The notes under the pieces were generated by a model, which searched no databases, was not told the origin of the DNA, and was given only the letters and a program-made list of their open reading frames with translations. A stretch of DNA of 64,000 nt from Candidatus Dactylopiibacterium carminicum (GTDB taxonomy: Bacteria; Pseudomonadota; Gammaproteobacteria; Burkholderiales; Rhodocyclaceae). Below are positions 59,258 to 64,000 of this stretch, one piece after another. Made by a program: the position numbers and the translations under genes. Location of the stretch: NCBI RefSeq assembly GCF_014736495.1, contig NZ_MDUX01000004.1:36532-100531 (forward strand), written 5' to 3'. The number at the start of each line of letters is the position of its first letter. Position 1 is the stretch's first letter.

Positions 59258-60076
59258 ATGAGCAACCTGCAAACCGTCATTGAAACCGCCTTCGAAAACC
59301 GCGCCGATATCAATCCGGGCAACGCCACGGCCGAACTGCGCGATGCGGTCAACGAAGTCATCTCTACGCTGGATGCCGGCCGCCTGCGCGTGGCCGAGAA
59401 GATCGACGGCGACTGGGTGACGCATCAATGGCTGAAAAAGGCGGTGTTGCTCTCCTTCCGCCTCAACGACAACGAAGTGATGGCGGGCGGCTGCACGCAG
59501 TATTTCGACAAGGTGCCGGCCAAGTTCGGCAACTACAGCGAGGCGGATTTCCGCGCAGGCGGTTTCCGCGTGGTACCCAACGCCATCGCCCGCCGCGGCA
59601 GCTTCATCGGCAAGAACGTGGTGCTGATGCCCTCCTACGTCAACATCGGCGCCTATGTGGATGAAGGCACGATGGTGGATACCTGGGCCACCGTAGGCTC
59701 CTGCGCCCAGATCGGCAAGCATGTACACCTTTCCGGTGGCGTGGGCATCGGCGGCGTGCTGGAGCCGCTGCAAGCCAACCCGACCATCATCGGTGACAAC
59801 TGCTTCGTCGGTGCTCGTTCCGAGGTCGTCGAAGGCGTGATCGTCGAAGACAACAGCGTGATCTCGATGGGCGTCTACATTGGCAAGAGCACGAAGATCT
59901 ACAACCGCGCCACCGGCGAAGTCAGCTACGGCCGCATTCCCGCAGGCTCCGTGGTGGTCTCCGGCAATCTGCCGTCGGCCGACGGCAAGTATTCGCTGTA
60001 CTGCGCAGTGATCGTCAAACAGGTCGACGCCCAGACGCGCGCCAAGACCTCGATCAACGAACTGCTGCGCGACTGA
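59258..60076 (+). CDS. dapD: 2,3,4,5-tetrahydropyridine-2,6-dicarboxylate N-succinyltransferase
   Basis: Succinylates tetrahydrodipicolinate in DAP/lysine synthesis, the step before DapC. 272 residues, the standard length. N-terminal helices, then a left-handed beta-helix of hexapeptide repeats ([27 protein letters not shown] ... [22 protein letters not shown] read across residues 105-200) and the C-terminal [20 protein letters not shown]. Confidence 0.98.
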   Translation: MSNLQTVIETAFENRADINPGNATAELRDAVNEVISTLDAGRLRVAEKIDGDWVTHQWLKKAVLLSFRLNDNEVMAGGCTQYFDKVPAKFGNYSEADFRAGGFRVVPNAIARRGSFIGKNVVLMPSYVNIGAYVDEGTMVDTWATVGSCAQIGKHVHLSGGVGIGGVLEPLQANPTIIGDNCFVGARSEVVEGVIVEDNSVISMGVYIGKSTKIYNRATGEVSYGRIPAGSVVVSGNLPSADGKYSLYCAVIVKQVDAQTRAKTSINELLRD

Positions 60077-60223
60077 GCGCGGTAGCCCCGTGCGGTGCAG
60101 TCAACGGAGATTGACGCGCCGCACAGGGTGCAGGATCCGACAAGCAGCTTGCAGGACCGCAGCCGGCCCGTGGCAAACGGGGTACACAGGCCAGCGCGGC
60201 GCAGGATGGATACGGGAGGACTC

Positions 60224-61402
60224 ATGATTTTCGACAAGCTTTTCCAGCTCATGGCCGAGCGCCGCGCCTCGGACATCTTCGTATCGGCCGGCACGCCGGT
60301 GCATATCAAGATCAACGGCGTGGTGATGCCGATCAACCAGCAGATCATGGAGCCAGCGGTCACCCAGCGCATGGCCTACGAGATCATGACGCCCGAGCAG
60401 ATCGCGCATTTCGAAAAGGAACGCGAGCTCAACATCTCTCACTCCAAGCGCGGCCTGGGCAACTTCCGCATCAACTTCTTCTGGCAACGCAACAGCGTCT
60501 CCATCGTGGTGCGCTACATCCAGGGCGAAATCCCCAGTCTGGAAACGCTGAACCTGCCGCCCGTGCTCTACGAGATCATCATGGAAAAGCGTGGTCTGGT
60601 GCTGGTGGTGGGCGCCACGGGCTCGGGCAAATCGACCACCATCGCGTCGATGCTCGATTACCGCAACAACAATACGCCCGGACACATCCTCACCGTCGAG
60701 GACCCCATCGAGTACCTGTTCCGCCACAAGCGTTCGGTCGTGAATCAGCGCGAGGTGGGGTTCGATACCAAGTCCTGGCATGAGGCGCTGAAGAATGCGA
60801 TGCGCCAGGCGCCGGACTGCATCCTGATCGGCGAGATCCGCGATCTGGAGACCATGAAGGCGGCGATCTCCTATGCGCAGTCCGGCCACCTCGTGCTGGC
60901 CACACTGCACGCCAACAACGCCCACCATGCACTCAACCGCATCACCAGCTTCTATCCGCTGGAAAGCCGCGAGTTGCTGTTCCTTGATCTTTCGGTGTCG
61001 CTGCGCAGCGTCATCTCGCAGCGACTGGTGAAGAAACCCGACGGCAGCCGCATCCCCGCCGCCGAGATCCTCATGAACACGCGCCACATTGCCGAGCTGA
61101 TCCAGGCCGGCAATTTCGGCGAAGTGCGCGAAGCCATGGAAAAATCACTGGCGCAGGGGTCTCAGACCTTCGAACAGGATCTGTTCCGCCTGTATCGCTC
61201 CGGTGTCATCACACTGGAAGAAGCGCTGACCAACTCCGACTCTCCGACCAACTTCTCCTGGCTGGTCAACAACACACCGTCCGAAAGCGCCGACGCTCCC
61301 AAGACGCCGGCTCAGCACGACGCCATCACCGAATTCGAACCCGCAGAAGAAGATGGCGCTTCCTTCAGCTCCTTCACGCTGCACATGGATGAAACCAGCT
61401 GA
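60224..61402 (+). CDS. pilU: Type IV pilus retraction ATPase PilU
   Basis: Cytoplasmic hexameric ATPase that supports pilus retraction with PilT. 392 residues from the ATG at 60224 (GGGAGG upstream); another ATG at 60206 adds six. Walker A VVGATGSGKSTTIAS (about residue 130), Asp box TVEDPIEYLF, Walker B DCILIGEIRD and His box LATLHANNAHHALNR. The N-terminal IFDKLFQLMAERRASDIFVSAG and the long acidic C-terminal tail (about 45 residues) distinguish PilU from PilT. No pilT is adjacent; fimV elsewhere in the window fits a pilus-bearing cell. prmB starts 1 bp after the stop. Confidence 0.94.
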   Translation: MIFDKLFQLMAERRASDIFVSAGTPVHIKINGVVMPINQQIMEPAVTQRMAYEIMTPEQIAHFEKERELNISHSKRGLGNFRINFFWQRNSVSIVVRYIQGEIPSLETLNLPPVLYEIIMEKRGLVLVVGATGSGKSTTIASMLDYRNNNTPGHILTVEDPIEYLFRHKRSVVNQREVGFDTKSWHEALKNAMRQAPDCILIGEIRDLETMKAAISYAQSGHLVLATLHANNAHHALNRITSFYPLESRELLFLDLSVSLRSVISQRLVKKPDGSRIPAAEILMNTRHIAELIQAGNFGEVREAMEKSLAQGSQTFEQDLFRLYRSGVITLEEALTNSDSPTNFSWLVNNTPSESADAPKTPAQHDAITEFEPAEEDGASFSSFTLHMDETS

Positions 61403-61403
61403 C

Positions 61404-62369
61404 ATGACTTCACACCCACACCACGAGCACGACGAAGACTGCGATTGCGGCCACGATCACGAGCACGATCATCACCACGATCCGATCGACGAACTGGTGA
61501 CCGTGCGCGACCTGATCCGCTATGCCACCAGCCAGTTCAACCGTGCCGGCCTGTTCTTCGGCCATGGCAGCAGCGAAGCCTATGACGAAGCCGTATACCT
61601 CGTGCTGCATACCCTGCACCTGCCGCTGGACTGGCTCGACCCCTTCCTCGATGCCTGCATCCCGAGCGACGAACGCGCCGAAGTGCTGGCCGTACTGCGT
61701 CGCCGTACCGAGGAACGGCTGCCCGCGGCCTACCTGACGCAGGAAGCCTGGCTCGGCGATTTCCGCTTCTACGTGGATGAGCGCGTAATCGTGCCGCGCT
61801 CCTTCTGCTTCGAACTGCTCGAAGCCGGCTTCGAGCCCTGGATCGAAGACCCGCTGCAGGTCAGCCGTGCGCTGGATCTCTGCACCGGCAGCGGCTGCCT
61901 GGCGATCCTGCTGGCGCATCACTATCCCAATGCGCAGGTCGATGCCATCGACCTTTCGCCGGATGCACTGGAAGTCGCCCGGCGCAACGTGGCCGATTAC
62001 GGCCTCGAAGAGGTGGTACGCCTGATCGAGTCCGATGTGTTCGAGGCGCTAGGCGACGAGCAGTACGACCTGATCCTGAGCAACCCGCCCTACGTCACGC
62101 CCGAAGTGATGGAGGCCCTGCCCGAGGAGTACCGTCACGAACCCGAGATGGCACTGGCCGGTGGAGGAGAAGATGGCCTCACCATCGTTCGCCGCATCAT
62201 CGAGGGCGCGCGACGCCACCTTACCGACGACGGCATCCTCGTCGTCGAAGTTGGCCACAATCGCGAACTGGTGGAAGCTGCGTGGCCAGATATCGAATTC
62301 GTGTGGCTGTCCAACACCAGCGAAGAAAGCAGGGTCTTCCTGCTGCGCGCGGATCAGTTGCCAGGCTAG
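61404..62369 (+). CDS. prmB: Ribosomal protein L3 glutamine methyltransferase with His-rich N terminus
   Basis: SAM-dependent enzyme methylating a glutamine of ribosomal protein uL3. 321 residues. The methyltransferase core shows ALDLCTGSGCLAILLAHHYP (SAM site) and the catalytic ILSNPPYVTPEVM; the N-terminal helical domain is YATSQFNRAGLFFGHGSSEAYDEAVYLVLH. Residues 4-26 (HPHHEHDEDCDCGHDHEHDH and on) form a His/Asp/Cys tract not usual for PrmB, which looks like a metal-binding tail. Follows pilU by 1 bp, so co-translated. Confidence 0.93.
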   Translation: MTSHPHHEHDEDCDCGHDHEHDHHHDPIDELVTVRDLIRYATSQFNRAGLFFGHGSSEAYDEAVYLVLHTLHLPLDWLDPFLDACIPSDERAEVLAVLRRRTEERLPAAYLTQEAWLGDFRFYVDERVIVPRSFCFELLEAGFEPWIEDPLQVSRALDLCTGSGCLAILLAHHYPNAQVDAIDLSPDALEVARRNVADYGLEEVVRLIESDVFEALGDEQYDLILSNPPYVTPEVMEALPEEYRHEPEMALAGGGEDGLTIVRRIIEGARRHLTDDGILVVEVGHNRELVEAAWPDIEFVWLSNTSEESRVFLLRADQLPG

Positions 62370-62457
62370 ACTCCGTTTCCAATCATCTGCCGGATCGCGT
62401 TGGCCCCTGCAGCCGCTTTCGAACGAACGCGACCGGCAAATGACTGTCGACAGCCCC

Positions 62458-62477
62458 TGAGTGCTGTGAAGCACTCA
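62458..62477. terminator. Hairpin downstream of prmB
   Basis: Perfect 8-bp stem TGAGTGCT / AGCACTCA with a 4-nt loop, about 90 bp after the prmB stop. No T tract. Possible end of the dapD-pilU-prmB unit. The rest of the 200-bp gap up to the response regulator shows nothing else I can name. Confidence 0.4.
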
Positions 62478-62569
62478 ACTCGGATATTCCGCTGCCGATA
62501 AGAACGCAGGCAGCATCGTGCTGCATCGCAGCACTCCGGACGCTTTCCCGGTGTGCTCCAGGGGACACC

Positions 62570-63019
62570 ATGGCAACCGACAGACCGATCCTGCTCGTCG
62601 AAGACAATCCCGATGATGAAGTACTGACCCTGCGTGCGCTGGACAGGAACAAGATAGAGAATCAGGTCGTCGTCGCCCGTGACGGGTTGGAGGCACTGAA
62701 CTACCTGTTCGGCGGTGGCCGCTACGCTGGCCGCGACATCAGCGTAATGCCGGCCGTGATCTTCCTCGACCTCAAGCTTCCGCGCGTAGACGGCCTGGAA
62801 GTGCTCCGCCGCCTTCGGGCGGATGAACGCACCGCGTTACTGCCGGTGGTCGTCCTCACCACCTCGCGCGAACCCCAGGATATCCACGAGGCCTACCGGC
62901 TCGGTGCCAACAGCTATATCCGCAAGCCCGTGGATTTCGAACGCTTCCTGCGCACCGTGGGCCTGCTGGCCCAGTACTGGCTCAACTACAACGAACTGGG
63001 CGACCACACCCATCCCTGA
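62570..63019 (+). CDS. Orphan CheY-like response regulator (Rcp1 type)
   Basis: Single receiver domain of 149 residues, no output domain. Acidic pocket LLVEDNPDDEVL, phospho-acceptor Asp in VIFLDLKLPRVDGLEVL, switch Thr in VVVLTTSREPQD and Lys in SYIRKPVDFERF. The extended N-terminal NPDDEVLTLRAL and the C-terminal helix are typical of Rcp1-like regulators that pair with phytochrome-type or hybrid histidine kinases. No kinase is in the window. Confidence 0.93.
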   Translation: MATDRPILLVEDNPDDEVLTLRALDRNKIENQVVVARDGLEALNYLFGGGRYAGRDISVMPAVIFLDLKLPRVDGLEVLRRLRADERTALLPVVVLTTSREPQDIHEAYRLGANSYIRKPVDFERFLRTVGLLAQYWLNYNELGDHTHP

Positions 63020-63048
63020 GCCTGCGCGCGGGCAGAATCCTTCCTCTC

Positions 63049-63262
63049 AGAACCTGTTCATAGTCTTACTGCGAGTCCGTGATCGGGGCTCATGCGCTGC
63101 TCGGAATCCTCATGTATCCCCTTACACTCCGGTTCCTGCGCTGCTCTTTTCCACGGTTTGCTTTGCATAGCAAACCGGCTGCGGCAGCGCAGAGCTACGC
63201 TCTGCTGTTTGCTGCCTACGCCCCCGCTGACGGCCTCTCGCTACAGACTTTGAACAGGTCTC
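63049..63262. repeat. Dispersed repeat with terminal inverted repeats, copy R3 (214 bp)
   Basis: Left end AGAACCTGTTCATAGTCT, right end AGACTTTGAACAGGTCTC, 18-bp inverted repeats with few mismatches. Oriented opposite to R1 and R2. Its middle holds two extra hairpins: GGTTTGCT-ttgcat-AGCAAACC (63155-63176) and GCAGAGC-tac-GCTCTGC (63189-63205). The right end overlaps the stop codon of the following minus-strand gene. Confidence 0.78.
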
Positions 63263-63971
63263 AGGAAATCTGCCGCCACCAGGCCTCACCAGACTGCGGT
63301 GCGTGCAGATCGAAGCATTCCCCCATGCGCGGCGTCGCCAGCGGTACGGCCTGATCCTCTGCTAGGGCAGTAATGCGCTCCAAAGGCTCCTTCCAGGGAT
63401 GCATGGCAAGATCGAAGGTGCCGTTGTGAATCGGCAGCAGGCGGCGGCCACGCAGATCGCGATGCGCCTGGATCACCTGCTCCGGCTGCATGTGGACCTC
63501 GGGCCAGCGCCTGTCGTAAGCACCGCACTCCATCATCGTCAGATCGAACGGGCCGTACTGCTCGCCGATGCGCTTGAAGCTTTCGGAATAGCCACCGTCA
63601 CCGCTGAAGAAGATGCGCGTAGTGCCATCAATCATCACCCAGGAAGCCCACAGGCTGCGATTCCGGTCGGTCAGACCGCGGCCGGAAAAATGCCGTGCCG
63701 GTGTGGCGATGAACTGCAATCCATCCGCGAGGGTGGTTCCTTCCCACCAGTCGAGCTGCACGACCTTCTCGGCAGGCACGCCCCAAGCGATCAGCCGGTC
63801 CCCCACACCCAGCGGCGCAAGGAAGTGTTCCGTTCTCGGAACCAGACGGAGGATCGGCTGGTAATCGAGGTGATCGTAATGGTCGTGCGACAGGATCACG
63901 CCCGCCAGGGGTGGCAACTCATCCAGTGTGATGGGCGGCGCATGATGAATCGCCCCCGGTTCACTAGACAC
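63261..63971 (-). CDS. Metallo-beta-lactamase-fold hydrolase, N terminus missing or broken
   Basis: Zinc hydrolase of the UlaG/NAPE-PLD-like group. The metal motif HDHYDHLD, the later HFSGRG, FFSGDGGYSESF and the His in LLPIHNGTFDLAMHPW are present. Relatives are usually over 300 residues and have an upstream strand-rich part with a first metal-site region before LDELPPL; here the frame opens only at 63971 (GTG) after an in-frame stop at 63983-63981, giving 236 residues. The window ends 29 bp further on, so I cannot tell whether the start is frameshifted or truly short. Its stop lies in repeat R3. Confidence 0.75.
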   Translation of the reverse strand: MSSEPGAIHHAPPITLDELPPLAGVILSHDHYDHLDYQPILRLVPRTEHFLAPLGVGDRLIAWGVPAEKVVQLDWWEGTTLADGLQFIATPARHFSGRGLTDRNRSLWASWVMIDGTTRIFFSGDGGYSESFKRIGEQYGPFDLTMMECGAYDRRWPEVHMQPEQVIQAHRDLRGRRLLPIHNGTFDLAMHPWKEPLERITALAEDQAVPLATPRMGECFDLHAPQSGEAWWRQIS

Positions 63972-64000
63972 TTCGAAGCCTTAAGCTGGCAACCAAGTGG

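Overview
The window is GC-rich chromosomal DNA from a Gram-negative bacterium, most probably a betaproteobacterium. It carries the housekeeping order purF-cvpA-SPOR-folC-accD-trpA-trpB-trpF-truA-(EcfT-like)-fimV-asd-leuB-leuD-leuC, the block smc-zipA-ligA, the block dapC-dapD-pilU-prmB, and several TonB/RND envelope genes. No phage, plasmid, rRNA or CRISPR feature was seen. One tRNA (initiator Met) is present.

Region 1 (1-2.5 kb): the 5' part of an RND efflux operon (adaptor then pump, cut by the window edge), divergent from a small DUF1543 protein.

Region 2 (2.5-28.2 kb) is the unusual part. A FecI-type ECF sigma factor and its FecR anti-sigma lie among four transcription units. Each unit is preceded by the same two-block element, CTGTCACTTTTC-N10-KCACA, always facing its gene: (A) tonB-exbB-exbD-pepP-pepN, (D) an ABC peptide-transporter-like gene-tldE-tldD, (B) a TonB-dependent receptor with a signalling domain-three thioredoxin-linked paralogs-pyroglutamyl peptidase, and (C) a secreted DPP-IV-like S9 peptidase. 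My reading is an ECF-controlled system for taking up and dismantling a peptide: outer-membrane receptor, periplasmic peptidase, inner-membrane transporter, then cytoplasmic peptidases suited to blocked, looped or proline-containing peptides. It resembles the FecI/FecR/receptor/isopeptidase sets that accompany lasso peptides, but no lasso biosynthesis genes are present. An Lrp-controlled metC-like/threonine-aldolase pair sits inside the region. Several genes here are interrupted (pepP, the receptor, one thioredoxin-linked paralog, the aldolase), so the system may be decaying or the sequence may contain errors.

Region 3 (28.3-45.2 kb): tRNA-fMet with a clear promoter and terminator, then the long minus-strand biosynthetic block. 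Two control features stand out. A 17-codon Thr/Lys-rich leader ORF precedes asd, and a textbook intrinsic terminator lies inside the first codons of the EcfT-like gene after fimV.

Region 4 (45.2-50 kb, plus strand): an XRE/MmyB-type regulator, a CYTH-CHAD triphosphatase, a frameshifted sixA, a MATE transporter and a cupin gene with its own promoter and terminator.

Region 5 (50-64 kb): a basic exported protein, ligA, zipA and smc on the minus strand; dapC, dapD, pilU, a prmB with a histidine-rich N terminus and an orphan response regulator on the plus strand; and a metallo-beta-lactamase-fold hydrolase at the edge. Three copies of a 143-214 bp repeat with 18-bp terminal inverted repeats (11.06, 14.42 and 63.05 kb) sit at gene boundaries.
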